Shown here: piece after piece, positions 51,391 through 60,500 of the stretch
How the letters are laid out: the number at the start of each line of letters is the position of its first letter
Position numbering within the stretch: position 1 is the stretch's first letter
Source of the DNA: M55B165 sp964423265
GTDB taxonomy: Bacteria > Actinomycetota > Humimicrobiia > Humimicrobiales > Humimicrobiaceae
Direction of reading: 5' to 3'
Length of the DNA stretch: 64,000 nucleotides
NCBI GenBank assembly: GCA_964423265.1
Contig: CAYREF010000001.1
Span: 62,001-126,000 of the forward strand
Made by a program: the position numbers and the translations under genes
Notes under the pieces: generated by a model
The model's database searches: none
What the model was told of the DNA's origin: nothing
Seen by the model: the letters and a program-made list of their open reading frames with translations, nothing else

Positions 51391-51419
51391 TTGTTAACAA
51401 GTTTATTAACTAATATAAT
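51391..51419 (+). promoter_or_regulatory. Promoter of the ABC transporter genes
   Basis: TTGTTA (51391-51396) and a perfect TATAAT (51414-51419) are 17 bases apart, 54 bases before the ATG at 51473. This is the best-looking sigma-70-type promoter in the window. Confidence 0.65.
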
Positions 51420-51472
51420 AATAAGTTGGTATATACAGGTAAAAAAAGTATCTAAGGTCATTTTTTATAAAG

Positions 51473-52403
51473 ATGAATATAATTGAAGCAAAAAAAATAA
51501 CTAAAAGGTTTAATAGCTTTACTGCAGTTGATAATATAAGTTTTACAGTAAAAGAAGGGGAGATTTTTGGTTTTCTCGGCCCAAACGGTGCGGGGAAAAC
51601 TACCACTATAAGGGTGCTCACAGGGGTTTTATTGCCAGACAGCGGCCGCGCTATTATTGGGGGTATTGATATGGGTGAAAATCCAATTGAAGCAAAATCC
51701 AAAATTGGGGGTTATCCTGGAGATTGGCAATACCTATCTTGACCTTTCAGCTATTCAGAATATCTTGCTAGCAGGGAAATTTTATGGAATAAAGAAAAGC
51801 GAGCTGAAGAAGAGAGCTTCGGATTTGCTAAGAAAATTAGGGCTGTATGAAAAAAGAAGCCAGCCGGTGAAGAGTTTTTCAAAGGGCCAGAAGCAAAGGA
51901 TAAGTATTGCATCTGCGATTGTGCAAAGGCCAAAAATACTTTTTCTAGATGAGCCCACTTCTGGTTTGGATGTGCAAAGCCAGAGACTTATAAGGGGCAT
52001 AATCAAGGAAATGAATGGCATGGGAACCACAATTTTTCTTACCACCCATAATATTGAAGAAGCAAATATATTGTGTGACCAAGTCTGCATAATAAATAAC
52101 GGAAGAATTGCAGCTATTGATAAGCCTGAAGCCCTAAGAAAAACTATAGAGAAAACAAAGTCTGTCCAGGTTTCTTTCAATAAGACGGTTGGAGAGGAAT
52201 TTTTAAAAGAAAAAGAATTTATAAGCAAAATAGATAGATACGGGGATAAATTGAGATTGTATACAGAAGATCCAGATAAAACAGTAAAGTTTTTAGCAGA
52301 TTATGCAGAAGACAATGATTTGCAAATTCTAACCTTGGAGATACTTAAAGCAAGCCTGGAAGATGCTTTTATTGAATTTGTAAAGGAAAAGAAACATGGG
52401 TAA
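51473..52403 (+). pseudogene. ABC transporter ATPase, frameshifted in a G run
   Basis: Two frames together make a normal ABC-2-type ATPase of about 310 residues. The first (from ATG 51473) has Walker A G-P-N-G-A-G-K-T-T-T. The second has the signature S-F-S-K-G-Q-K-Q-R, Walker B I-L-F-L-D-E-P-T-S-G-L-D and the H-loop T-T-H-N. The switch falls at the five-G run 51707-51711: with four G the reading continues K-I-G-V-I-L-E-I-G-N-T-Y. This may be a sequence error rather than a dead gene. It would power the permease encoded next, with which it overlaps by 8 bases. Confidence 0.8.
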
Positions 52404-53036
52404 AATCTTACAATCTGTTAGAAGTATATTGGTGGTTACTGAGAAAAATATAAGGATTTACTATTCAAAGCCCCCTGTGATTATATTCGGGCTGCTTTTT
52501 CCTTTCTTTNNNNNNNNNNNNNNNNNNNNNNNNNNNNNNNNNNNNNNNNNNNNNNNNNNNNNNNNNNNNNNNNNNNNNNNNNNNNNNNNNNNNNNNNNNN
52601 NNNNNNNNNTTTTGGGATCGGCTTAAATGCTATCCTTGTAACTGTAGGCATTTTTGCCCTGGGTTATAGTGTTAATATTTTAATTTTGATTTTAGGAATA
52701 ATAATTTCTGCTTTCGTGTTTTCATGCCTGGGTGTTTTTCTGGCTTCACCCTCTTCAAAAAATCCTTCAAACATAATGATGCTTTCCAGCATAATACGTT
52801 TCCCTCTTATATTTATAAGTGGCATATTTGTACCTTTGGAACAGCTGCCATTGGCTGGTAAAATCTTATCTTATTTCTCCCCCATAACTTATCTTGTAGA
52901 CATTTTTAACTACAGCCTGAAAGGGGCGCATAACATTAACCTGGGAATAGATTTTCTGGCATTAATTGCTTTTGGAGCTGTATTTTTGGTCTTTGCCAAT
53001 ATTTTCCACAAGAAAAATTTGCTCAAGGGCTTGTAA
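52396..53036 (+). CDS. ABC-2 type permease, interrupted by an assembly gap
   Basis: ATG 52396 opens a frame with a cytoplasmic start and first helix (P-P-V-I-I-F-G-L-L-F-P-F-F). After the N run the other end encodes about four helices and the typical late motif F-I-S-G-I-F-V-P-L-E-Q-L-P, then Y-F-S-P-I-T-Y. The two parts are in different frames only because the gap length is arbitrary. Such permeases export drugs, lipids or polysaccharides; the cargo here is not known. Partner of the ATPase upstream. Confidence 0.75.
52510..52609. other. Assembly gap (100 N)
   Basis: Exactly 100 N inside the ABC permease gene. About 130 residues are normally found between the flanking parts in this family, so the true gap is probably larger than 100 bases. 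Confidence 0.98.
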
Positions 53037-53108
53037 TTTTTTTCTGAAGGATATCAAACTTGTTTTTTGCTAATATAGTATGTGGTAAATTAAAGGTTGG
53101 GAGAAAAT

Positions 53109-54020
53109 ATGGCAGAAAGAAAAATGAGCACTGGTAAAATAATAGGAATAATTATAGGATGCCTAGCCCTTTTATTTGTTTTTTCGGGGGGTTGTTTTGT
53201 TTTGGGTCTTCTAAGCGGGAGCTTGTCAGATACTTCCGGATACAGGCAAGGCAATATTTATGAGATAAATATAGAAGGTGTTATTACTGCTACTGAGCAA
53301 AGCGGCATTTTGGGGGGAGGCGTTACTACCCCCAAGCAAGTAATAGCTCAGCTGGATATAGCTGAAAAAAGCAATAATATAAAGGCAATACTTCTAAGGG
53401 TTAACAGTCCCGGAGGAAGCCCTGCAGCTTCCCAGGAGATATACCAGGAGCTGGGGAAGGCTGGAAAGCCAGTAGTGGTATCTGTGAGTGACACTTGTGC
53501 CTCAGGGGCATATTATATCTCATGTGCTGCAGATAGGATAATTGCCAATCCTGCTTCATCTGTGGGAAGCATAGGAGTGATCATGCAAGTCCCAAATCTG
53601 GAAGGCTTATATGATAAACTCGGTATTGAGTACACAACCATAAAGCAGGGAAAGTATAAGGATATAGGAAGCACAAGCAGGGAAATGACCGGGGAAGAAA
53701 AAAAGCTTTTAGAAGAACAGACAAAAAAGATATATGAACAATTTATCTCTGATGTGGCAGAAAGCAGGGATATGAGCAAAGATAAGGTTAAGGAGCTTGC
53801 TACCGGCTGGGTCTATTTGGGTAGCGAAGCAGTTGGTTTGGGCCTGATAGATGAGCTGGGAACATACAAGGATGCCATTAATGTGGCGGCTGAGCTTGGA
53901 GGCGTAGCTGGTGAGCCAGTGGTAGTTTCTGCCAGGGGATTTTCTATTTATGATATTTTACTGCAATATTACTTGGGTGGCATATTAAGCAGGCTAAAAT
54001 TATTTAATTACTTATACTAG
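53109..54020 (+). CDS. sppA: Signal peptide peptidase SppA (short type)
   Basis: A 303-residue membrane-anchored serine protease that degrades leftover signal peptides. One N-terminal helix (about 10-36) anchors it. The catalytic Ser132 is in C-A-S-G-A-Y-Y and the general base Lys184 in G-K-Y-K-D-I-G-S, the Ser-Lys dyad of the Bacillus-type SppA. N-S-P-G-G-S near 99-104 forms the oxyanion site. ATG 53109 follows GGGAG (53099-53103); TTG 53097 is less likely. Confidence 0.92.
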   Translation: MAERKMSTGKIIGIIIGCLALLFVFSGGCFVLGLLSGSLSDTSGYRQGNIYEINIEGVITATEQSGILGGGVTTPKQVIAQLDIAEKSNNIKAILLRVNSPGGSPAASQEIYQELGKAGKPVVVSVSDTCASGAYYISCAADRIIANPASSVGSIGVIMQVPNLEGLYDKLGIEYTTIKQGKYKDIGSTSREMTGEEKKLLEEQTKKIYEQFISDVAESRDMSKDKVKELATGWVYLGSEAVGLGLIDELGTYKDAINVAAELGGVAGEPVVVSARGFSIYDILLQYYLGGILSRLKLFNYLY

Positions 54021-54080
54021 GCACCAGCCCCCTTGAAAAGGGGAAATTAGTTAGTTAAAATAATAATTGCTTAACAGGCG

Positions 54081-54114
54081 GCCTATGATGGTTCACTCAC
54101 GTGGACCATCAGGC
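54081..54114 (+). other. Strong stem-loop after sppA, role unknown
   Basis: GCCT and GATGGTTCAC pair with GTGGACCATC and AGGC around a four-base loop, with a two-base bulge and one G-U pair. No T run follows, so it is not a standard terminator. It lies upstream of the T-box promoter. Confidence 0.45.
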
Positions 54115-54132
54115 TGACAAATCGGCGGATAG

Positions 54133-54162
54133 TTAGACAAATTTGTTACAATATGCTACTAT
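54133..54162 (+). promoter_or_regulatory. Possible promoter of the T-box/trpB unit
   Basis: TTAGAC (54133-54138) and TACTAT (54157-54162) are 18 bases apart and would start the transcript near 54169, just before stem I of the T-box. Confidence 0.4.
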
Positions 54163-54199
54163 TCTTATTCTAAAGAAATTTTGAAAATTTAATATTGCC

Positions 54200-54480
54200 A
54201 TTAAAGCCTTTGAACAGGAATAGTAAGTGCTAAGCAGCATACAGAGAACCGCTATGGGGTGAGAATGCGGTTGCAAGGCTGGTAACTGAATGGGCCTGGG
54301 AGGTGCTTGGTTGAAATCTTTTTGAAAGTATGCTGAGACGGTTTCCCCCGTTAACGTGGGATAGGATATCATGGGTATCTGAGAGAGAGTATAGGAGAAT
54401 CTTCTCCTATAAAATAGAGTGGCACCGCGGGAATTTACCTCTCGTCTCTATAGAATATTAGAGACTGAGAGGTTTTTTTA
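54200..54480 (+). promoter_or_regulatory. T-box riboswitch, tryptophan-specific
   Basis: The leader has the parts of a T-box. In stem I an AGTA (54222-54225) and GAA (54288-54290) flank the specifier loop, with specifier TGG (54291-54293) for Trp, and a GGTGAGA distal segment lies at 54258-54264. The conserved T-box AGAGTGGCACCGCGG spans 54416-54430. Its TGGC would pair with the GCCA end expected for tRNA-Trp. The terminator stem (54437-54450 with 54459-54473) is followed by a T run to 54479. Uncharged tRNA-Trp would favour antitermination and expression of trpB, which starts at 54512. Confidence 0.9.
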
Positions 54481-54511
54481 TTTTTAAATATTTTAAGAAA
54501 GGAGAAAGCAA

Positions 54512-55864
54512 ATGAATGATAGAAAAATAATATTATCAGAAAGTGAGATGCCTAGGGAATGGTACAATATAAACCCTGATCTACCCAAGCCATTGGATCC
54601 GCCCTTGCATCCAAAAACTGGGAAGCCCTTAACACCTGATGATCTTTCCATCATGTTTCCCATGGAACTGATCATGCAGGAAATGAGCCAGGAGAGGTTT
54701 ATTAAAATTCCAGAAGAGCTTCTAGAGATTTACGCTATTTGGAGGCCTACTCCTCTGGTAAGGGCTAAAAACCTGGAAGAGTATTTGGGGACGCCTGCAA
54801 AAATATTTTATAAAAATGAAAGTGTCAGCCCTCCGGGAAGCCATAAGCCTAATACTGCTGTAGCTCAAGCTTACTATAATAAAAAAGAGGGGGTTAAAAA
54901 GTTAACTACTGAAACCGGCGCAGGACAATGGGGAAGTGCCCTGGCATTTGCAGCCAATATTCTGGATCTGGATTTGACTGTTTATATGGTAAGAATAAGC
55001 TATAACCAGAAACCATACAGGAAGACTATGATGAGGGTATGGGGAGCAGATGTACATGCTTCACCGTCGGATAGGACTGAATCCGGAAGAAATATACTGG
55101 CAAAAGATCCAGATTCTTCAGGAAGCCTGGGGATTGCAATTAGTGAGGCAGTTGAAGAGGCTGTAAAGTCTGATGATACCAACTACTCACTAGGAAGCGT
55201 TCTAAACCATGTCCTGATGCACCAGTCAATAATTGGCCTTGAGACCAAGAAACAATTTGAAAAGGCAGGCCTTTATCCAGATGTTTTAGTAGGTTGTGTA
55301 GGAGGGGGAAGCAATTTTGCAGGTTTCGCTTTTCCATTTTTGCCTGATAAGTTTGGAGGCAAAGATATTAAAATATTAGCTGTTGAGCCTATAGCCTGCC
55401 CGACCCTTACCAAGGGCCCTTATGCTTATGATTACGGTGATACTGCAAAAATGGCTCCAATTGCAAAGATGTATACCTTGGGCCATGATTTTATCCCGGC
55501 CCCCATACATTCAGGAGGTTTGAGATATCATGGAATGGCTCCCCAGATAAGCCTGCTTTGCAATGAGAAGGTTATTGAGGCAGCAGCTCTAATGCAAAAT
55601 CCTGTTTTTGAAGCAGCAGTAACTTTTTCAAAAACAGAAGGTATAATACCTGCCCCCGAAACGGCACATGCAATTAGGGCTACTATTGATGAAGCACTGA
55701 AGTGTAAAAAAACAGGGGAAGAAAAAGTAATTGCATTTAATTTTAGTGGGCATGGCCATTTTGATTTAAGTGCTTATGAGAGTTATCTGGACGGAAAATT
55801 GGAAGATTACGAGTATCCAGATGAGAAGATAAAAGAATCACTAGAGCAACTTCCTAAGGTCTAA
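54512..55864 (+). CDS. trpB: Tryptophan synthase beta-like protein (TrpB2)
   Basis: The 450-residue PLP enzyme joins indole and serine to give tryptophan. K112 in P-G-S-H-K-P-N-T is the PLP lysine; E-T-G-A-G-Q-W-G-S near 135 and the phosphate-binding C-V-G-G-G-S-N near 266-272 follow. The long N-terminus and overall length are those of TrpB2, which often acts without TrpA. No trpA or other trp gene is adjacent, so it may salvage free indole. GAAAGGAG at 54496-54503 is the ribosome site. Control is by the T-box directly upstream. Confidence 0.93.
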   Translation: MNDRKIILSESEMPREWYNINPDLPKPLDPPLHPKTGKPLTPDDLSIMFPMELIMQEMSQERFIKIPEELLEIYAIWRPTPLVRAKNLEEYLGTPAKIFYKNESVSPPGSHKPNTAVAQAYYNKKEGVKKLTTETGAGQWGSALAFAANILDLDLTVYMVRISYNQKPYRKTMMRVWGADVHASPSDRTESGRNILAKDPDSSGSLGIAISEAVEEAVKSDDTNYSLGSVLNHVLMHQSIIGLETKKQFEKAGLYPDVLVGCVGGGSNFAGFAFPFLPDKFGGKDIKILAVEPIACPTLTKGPYAYDYGDTAKMAPIAKMYTLGHDFIPAPIHSGGLRYHGMAPQISLLCNEKVIEAAALMQNPVFEAAVTFSKTEGIIPAPETAHAIRATIDEALKCKKTGEEKVIAFNFSGHGHFDLSAYESYLDGKLEDYEYPDEKIKESLEQLPKV

Positions 55865-55878
55865 AAGCCTTCTAGCTC

Positions 55879-55915
55879 TTGCCAGGGCAGTGTAACTCTT
55901 CCATTGTCCTGGCAA
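55879..55915 (+). terminator. Terminator-like hairpin after trpB
   Basis: TTGCCAGG (55879-55886) and CCTGGCAA (55908-55915) form an 8-bp perfect stem with a 21-base loop, 15 bases after the trpB stop. An A run and then a T-rich stretch follow. Confidence 0.5.
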
Positions 55916-56170
55916 AAAACTACTTGATTTTTTAACAATTTACATATATCATCATTAATACAATTTGAACAAGTAAAATAAACAATGAATTTTCTTCATA
56001 GGTTTTTCAAAAAAAGTGGTGATAAAGTGATGCGATTATTGCAAATGCCTTTGCTTTTGCCTAATTAGTCTCTTTTTCACTTTTGCTGTCCAATAAGTCG
56101 TGGATAAGCAGATTTACAAATATATTTGAAAGAATCTAGCTTGTATTTTAGATGAAAGGTATGTTTTATA
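55916..56170. other. Intergenic region upstream of rho
   Basis: About 255 AT-rich bases between trpB and rho. No gene or structured RNA was recognised. A long rho leader is plausible, since rho often regulates its own transcription. Confidence 0.5.
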
Positions 56171-57559
56171 ATGAATGAAATGAACAAAGAAATATTAACT
56201 GATAAAAAATTGGGGGATCTGAAAGAGATAGCTAAAGAATTGGATATTTCCGGTTTTTCCAAGCTAAAAAAAGATGAACTGATACAAAGAATAATAGAGA
56301 CAGTCTCAGATAATGGAGAAGATGCCAAGACAGAGGAAAAGGAAACTGTTCACAAGAAGATGAAAAATGGACTGGTAGTTGAGAAAAAAATAATAAAGAA
56401 TGACGGAAAGACTAAAGAACTAGAAGTATATGAAAAAAATATGAAAGGGATACTGGATATACTAAGTGATGGTTATGGATTCCTTAGAGTTGACGGATAT
56501 CTTCCAGGTTCTAATGATATATATGTATCCCAGTCTCAGATCAGGAGATTCAGGTTAAGACAGGGGGACGAGGTTTACGGCCAGGTAAGGCCGCCAAAAG
56601 ATAATGAAAAATACAATGCCTTAATAAGGATTGAAAAGGTAAATAACGGGGATCCTGAATATATTAGGAAGAGATCTCCATTTGAATCCTTAACTCCCAT
56701 ATATCCGATGGACAGGCTGAGACTGGAGACAAAGCCTGAAAATAACGCTCCTAGGGTAATTGACTTGGTTGCTCCCATAGGTAAGGGGCAGAGGGGGTTA
56801 ATTGTTTCGCCGCCAAAGGCAGGAAAGACTACTATACTAAAAGAGCTTGCCAATAGCGTGGCTACAAATAATTCTGAAGTCCATATAATTGTCCTCCTGG
56901 TTGATGAAAGGCCTGAAGAGGTAACTGATATGGAAAGGTCGGTAAGGGGCGAAGTAATAAGCTCTACTTTTGACCAGCCTTCAGAGAACCATATTCAGGT
57001 TTCAGAGCTTGTACTCCAAAGAGCAAAAAGGCTGGTAGAGCATGGGAATGATGTATTGATACTGTTAGACAGTATCACCAGGCTAGCCAGGGCTTACAAC
57101 TTAACCATTCCTGCAAGCGGAAGGGTCCTTTCAGGCGGGGTTGATTCTACAGCACTGTTTCCCCCTAAAAGCTTTTTTGGGGCGGCCAGAAATATTGAGC
57201 ATGGTGGTAGTTTAACTATACTTGCTACTGCTCTTATTGAAACGGGAAGCAGGATGGATGATGTAATTTTTGAAGAATTTAAAGGGACTGGAAACATGGA
57301 ACTGAAGCTTGAGAGGTCACTGGCAGACAAGAGGATTTTCCCGGCAATTGATGTTAATAAATCAGGGACCAGAAAAGAAGAGCTGCTGATGGATAAGGAA
57401 GAAGCTTCACTGGTATGGAGGCTTAGGAGGATTATTCATGAAAAAGAGCCAGAAGTAGCTATTAAGCAATTAATAGATTATGTCAAGAAAACCAAAACCA
57501 ATAAAGATTTCCTCAATGCCTTAAAAGCAAGTTTCCAGAATAATAAAAAGACCCTTTAA
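56171..57559 (+). CDS. rho: Transcription termination factor Rho
   Basis: A 462-residue hexameric RNA helicase. Domains are an N-terminal SAP-like helix bundle (L-G-D-L-K-E-I-A-K-E-L near 14-24), a charged linker, the cold-shock RNA-binding domain (G-Y-G-F-L-R near 100) and the ATPase with Walker A P-P-K-A-G-K-T-T at about 214-221. The D-E-R-P-E-E-V-T-D-M segment, Q loop and R-loop region (about 290-350) are intact. GAAAGG precedes ATG 56171 at rather long spacing. rpmE follows, the usual order in Gram-positive bacteria. Confidence 0.95.
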   Translation: MNEMNKEILTDKKLGDLKEIAKELDISGFSKLKKDELIQRIIETVSDNGEDAKTEEKETVHKKMKNGLVVEKKIIKNDGKTKELEVYEKNMKGILDILSDGYGFLRVDGYLPGSNDIYVSQSQIRRFRLRQGDEVYGQVRPPKDNEKYNALIRIEKVNNGDPEYIRKRSPFESLTPIYPMDRLRLETKPENNAPRVIDLVAPIGKGQRGLIVSPPKAGKTTILKELANSVATNNSEVHIIVLLVDERPEEVTDMERSVRGEVISSTFDQPSENHIQVSELVLQRAKRLVEHGNDVLILLDSITRLARAYNLTIPASGRVLSGGVDSTALFPPKSFFGAARNIEHGGSLTILATALIETGSRMDDVIFEEFKGTGNMELKLERSLADKRIFPAIDVNKSGTRKEELLMDKEEASLVWRLRRIIHEKEPEVAIKQLIDYVKKTKTNKDFLNALKASFQNNKKTL

Positions 57560-57643
57560 AACATTTATTAGTTGTTATTTACTGTTATATGCATTTATGG
57601 TATTATTTTCCACTTGAGTATTAATGATAAGAGGTGTTTAGTG

Positions 57644-57850
57644 ATGAAAAAAGATATACATCCAGATTATATGGAATGTACTGTTACTTGTTCATGCGGG
57701 AATAGCTTTAAAACAAGATCTACCCAGGAAAATTTAAAGGTAGAAATTTGTTCTAATTGTCATCCTTTTTATACAGGTAAACAGAAATTAGTTGACTCTG
57801 GAGGAAGAGTAGAAAGATTTAAGAAAAGGCTTAATAAAAAAAAGAAATAA
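57644..57850 (+). CDS. rpmE: Ribosomal protein L31, zinc-binding form
   Basis: A 68-residue 50S protein. Zinc ligands are C16-x-C18 and C36-x2-C39 (C-S-N-C-H-P-F-Y-T-G-K-Q-K), typical of the C+ form that also stores zinc. ATG 57644 follows GAGGTG (57631-57636); longer upstream starts would add a non-homologous hydrophobic stretch and are rejected. Confidence 0.95.
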   Translation: MKKDIHPDYMECTVTCSCGNSFKTRSTQENLKVEICSNCHPFYTGKQKLVDSGGRVERFKKRLNKKKK

Positions 57851-57853
57851 GGG

Positions 57854-58540
57854 ATGAAAGTAAAATTACTGAGGCATACCAGTGAGCCGGAGAAAATGGT
57901 GGCTTTAGCTGCTAGGCTTTGTTATTCTCCAGTGGGGATTGAACAACTCAGCGGGGAAATGGGTGCAGAGGAAATTGATAAGCTGGTAAAATTTGTCATA
58001 AAAAGCGGACATCTTTCTACTACTGAGCATATTAGCTTTACTTTTGCTATTGAAGGGGTTTCCAGGGCTTTGACCCATCAGCTGGTAAGGCATAGACTGG
58101 CTTCATATAACCAGCAGTCACAAAGGTATGTTGAGTTCAAGGACAGGCTTGATTATGTAACTCCTGATTCAATCAAAAATGATGATAAGCTTAATAAAAA
58201 ATACGAGGATATGCTTGACAATATACATGCTTTCTATAAGCAAATGCTCCAGTCGGGAATAGAGGCAGAGGATGCCAGATATATTTTTCCCAATGCAGCT
58301 GAAACTAAAATTATTGTTACCATGAACGGCCGGGAACTTTTACATTTCTTTACTGTGAGGTGCTGCAATAGGGCACAATGGGAAATAAGGGGCCTTGCTA
58401 CTAAAATGCTTAAGCTGGTTAAAAAGGTGAGTCCTGTAGTTTTCTTAAATGCAGGCCCTAATTGCCTTAGGGGTCCTTGTCCTGAAGGCAAATTTACCTG
58501 CGGGAATCCCCCAAAGGCAAGTGATTTTAATGGGCAATAA
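57854..58540 (+). CDS. thyX: Flavin-dependent thymidylate synthase
   Basis: The 228-residue FAD enzyme makes dTMP from dUMP using methylene-tetrahydrofolate and NADPH. The ThyX motif R-H-R-x2-S-x-N-x-Q-S-x-R-Y is seen as R-H-R-L-A-S-Y-N-Q-Q-S-Q-R-Y near 76-89, and R-C-C-N-R-A-Q-W-E-I-R near 171-181 binds the nucleotide. It starts 3 bases after rpmE and overlaps the DUF1385 gene by 11 bases. ThyX replaces ThyA in many anaerobes. Confidence 0.95.
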   Translation: MKVKLLRHTSEPEKMVALAARLCYSPVGIEQLSGEMGAEEIDKLVKFVIKSGHLSTTEHISFTFAIEGVSRALTHQLVRHRLASYNQQSQRYVEFKDRLDYVTPDSIKNDDKLNKKYEDMLDNIHAFYKQMLQSGIEAEDARYIFPNAAETKIIVTMNGRELLHFFTVRCCNRAQWEIRGLATKMLKLVKKVSPVVFLNAGPNCLRGPCPEGKFTCGNPPKASDFNGQ

Positions 58541-59414
58541 GTTTCAGGTCGGAGGCCAGGCTGTAATAGAGGGCGTAATGATGAAAAGCAAGCATTTCTG
58601 GTCTTTAGCAGTTAGAAAGCCTGATAGCAGTATTTCAGTAAAAGCATACAAGGCGAAGCCCTTAGCAGAAAAATATCCAATTCTAGGTTATATATTTATA
58701 AGGGGAGTTGTTTCTCTTATAGAAACCATGGCTTTAGGTTTTAGGGCTTTAAGTTATTCAGTAAATGAAGCTACTGATGAGGATATCCAGTTTACTAAGA
58801 AAGAAATGTCTATCTCCATAATTATTGCCGTACTGTTTGCAGTTGGAATCTTCTTTATATTACCCACTCTTATTGGGAGAAGTTTTAGCGGTTTTTTCCC
58901 CAATGCTTTTGTTTATAACCTTTTGGAAGGGCTGGTAAGGATAGGGTTCTTTTTAGTCTATATTGCCATTATTTCTTCCATTAAGGATATAAGGAGGATA
59001 TTCCAGTACCATGGGGCAGAGCATAAAACCATACAGGCATATGAGAACGGGGAAGAACTGGTGCCGGAGAAGGTGAAAAAATATGGGAGGCTCCATGTGA
59101 GGTGTGGCACAAGTTTTCTGCTTATAGTAATGTTTGTGGCAATATTTGTATTTGCTCTTTTGGGAAAACCTCCTTTTATCTGGCGGATTGCCTCAAGAAT
59201 CTTGCTTATACCGGTTATTGCCGGTATCTCTTATGAGCTAATAAAGGTTGCAGGGAAATTTAATAAGTATAAAATTGTAAATGTGATTTTTTACCCTGGG
59301 CTGCTTTTGCAGAGGATGACCACCAGGGAGCCTGATGAAGGGCAGCTGGAAGTTGCAATAAGGTCTTTTGAAAAGGTAATTGAAGCTGAAAAAAATTTTA
59401 AGAAGGCGGGTTAA
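58530..59414 (+). CDS. DUF1385 membrane protein (YqhQ-like)
   Basis: A 294-residue protein with the N-terminal G-G-Q-A-V-I-E-G-V-M-M motif and a later Y-H-G-A-E-H-K-T-I near 166, both diagnostic for DUF1385, and four hydrophobic helices in the middle and near the end. The family is fixed in front of prfA in many Gram-positive bacteria but has no proven function; the conserved H-x3-H/E residues suggest metal binding. I chose ATG 58530 (M-G-N-K-F); earlier starts overlap thyX more deeply. Confidence 0.88.
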   Translation: MGNKFQVGGQAVIEGVMMKSKHFWSLAVRKPDSSISVKAYKAKPLAEKYPILGYIFIRGVVSLIETMALGFRALSYSVNEATDEDIQFTKKEMSISIIIAVLFAVGIFFILPTLIGRSFSGFFPNAFVYNLLEGLVRIGFFLVYIAIISSIKDIRRIFQYHGAEHKTIQAYENGEELVPEKVKKYGRLHVRCGTSFLLIVMFVAIFVFALLGKPPFIWRIASRILLIPVIAGISYELIKVAGKFNKYKIVNVIFYPGLLLQRMTTREPDEGQLEVAIRSFEKVIEAEKNFKKAG

Positions 59415-59417
59415 AGA

Positions 59418-60497
59418 ATGGCAGACCTATTAGAAAAGCTAAAAATTTATGAAGATAAATACAAGGAAGTAATGCAAAAATTATCGGATTCCGGGATAAC
59501 CCAGAATCCTGAGAAAATAAAGGAATATGGAAAAATGGCTTCCGAACTTGAGGAGTTGGTTAAGGCTGCCAAAAAATACAGGAAGCTAATAAGCTCTATT
59601 GAGGATGCAAATGAGATGCTATCCTCTGAAGAAGATGAGGAGATGGCAGAATTCCTGCAAGAAGAGTTTGAGAAGAACCAAAAAGAAAAAAAGAATTTAG
59701 AGAAAAAAATAAAGATGCTTATGACTCCAAAAGACCCTAATGATAAAAAGAATGCAATTATAGAAATAAGGGCTGGCGCTGGGGGAGATGAGGCAGCCCT
59801 ATTTGCTGAGGATCTCTACAGGATGTATACAAAATTTGCAGACAGTAGGGGCTGGAGGCATGATGTGCTGAGCTCTAACAGTTTAGGGATAGGCGGTTTT
59901 AAGGAAATAATTTTTAGTGTTGAAGGAAAAAATGTATATGGAATAATGAAGTATGAATCAGGAGTGCATAGAGTGCAAAGAATCCCGGTTACCGAATCTG
60001 GGGGAAGGATACATACTTCTACTGCTACAGTAGCTGTGTTGCCTGAAGCTGAGGATGTTGAGGTAAATATTTCGCCTCAGGATGTAAGAGTTGATGTATT
60101 TAGGTCAAGCGGTCCAGGAGGCCAGTCGGTTAATACAACTGATTCTGCAGTTAGGCTTACCTATGTCCCTACAGGCATAATGGTTAGCTGCCAAGATGAA
60201 AAATCACAGCTCCAGAACAAAGAGAAGGCTTTTAGAATTTTAAGGACCCGGATTAAAGAAATGGAAGAGCAAAAGCAAATGGATGAACAGACTGAAAACA
60301 GGAGGATGCAAATTGGTAGTGGAGATAGAAGCGAAAGGATAAGAACCTATAATTATCCGCAGGGCAGGGTTACAGATCACCGGATAAATTTAACTTTATA
60401 TAAGCTGGAAGATGTCTTGGAGGGCAGCCTGGAAGAGCTCATAAGCGAATTACGCGCAGAGGACGAGGAAAAGAAAATTGAAAAACTAGGGGTATAG
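59418..60497 (+). CDS. prfA: Peptide chain release factor 1
   Basis: The 359-residue factor recognises UAA and UAG stops and triggers hydrolysis with the G-G-Q motif at 234-236 (S-G-P-G-G-Q-S-V-N). The coiled N-terminal domain, the G-A-G-G-D-E-A-A-L-F segment near 120 and the RF1-type ending around R-T-Y-N-Y-P-Q-G-R-V are intact. It lies 3 bases after the DUF1385 gene and 3 bases before prmC, its modifying methylase. Confidence 0.95.
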   Translation: MADLLEKLKIYEDKYKEVMQKLSDSGITQNPEKIKEYGKMASELEELVKAAKKYRKLISSIEDANEMLSSEEDEEMAEFLQEEFEKNQKEKKNLEKKIKMLMTPKDPNDKKNAIIEIRAGAGGDEAALFAEDLYRMYTKFADSRGWRHDVLSSNSLGIGGFKEIIFSVEGKNVYGIMKYESGVHRVQRIPVTESGGRIHTSTATVAVLPEAEDVEVNISPQDVRVDVFRSSGPGGQSVNTTDSAVRLTYVPTGIMVSCQDEKSQLQNKEKAFRILRTRIKEMEEQKQMDEQTENRRMQIGSGDRSERIRTYNYPQGRVTDHRINLTLYKLEDVLEGSLEELISELRAEDEEKKIEKLGV

Positions 60498-60500
60498 GGT

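Noticed and set aside
57572..57643. 24-residue N-terminal extension of L31
   Set aside because: L31 begins M-K-K-D-I-H-P, and GAGGTG is correctly placed for ATG 57644.
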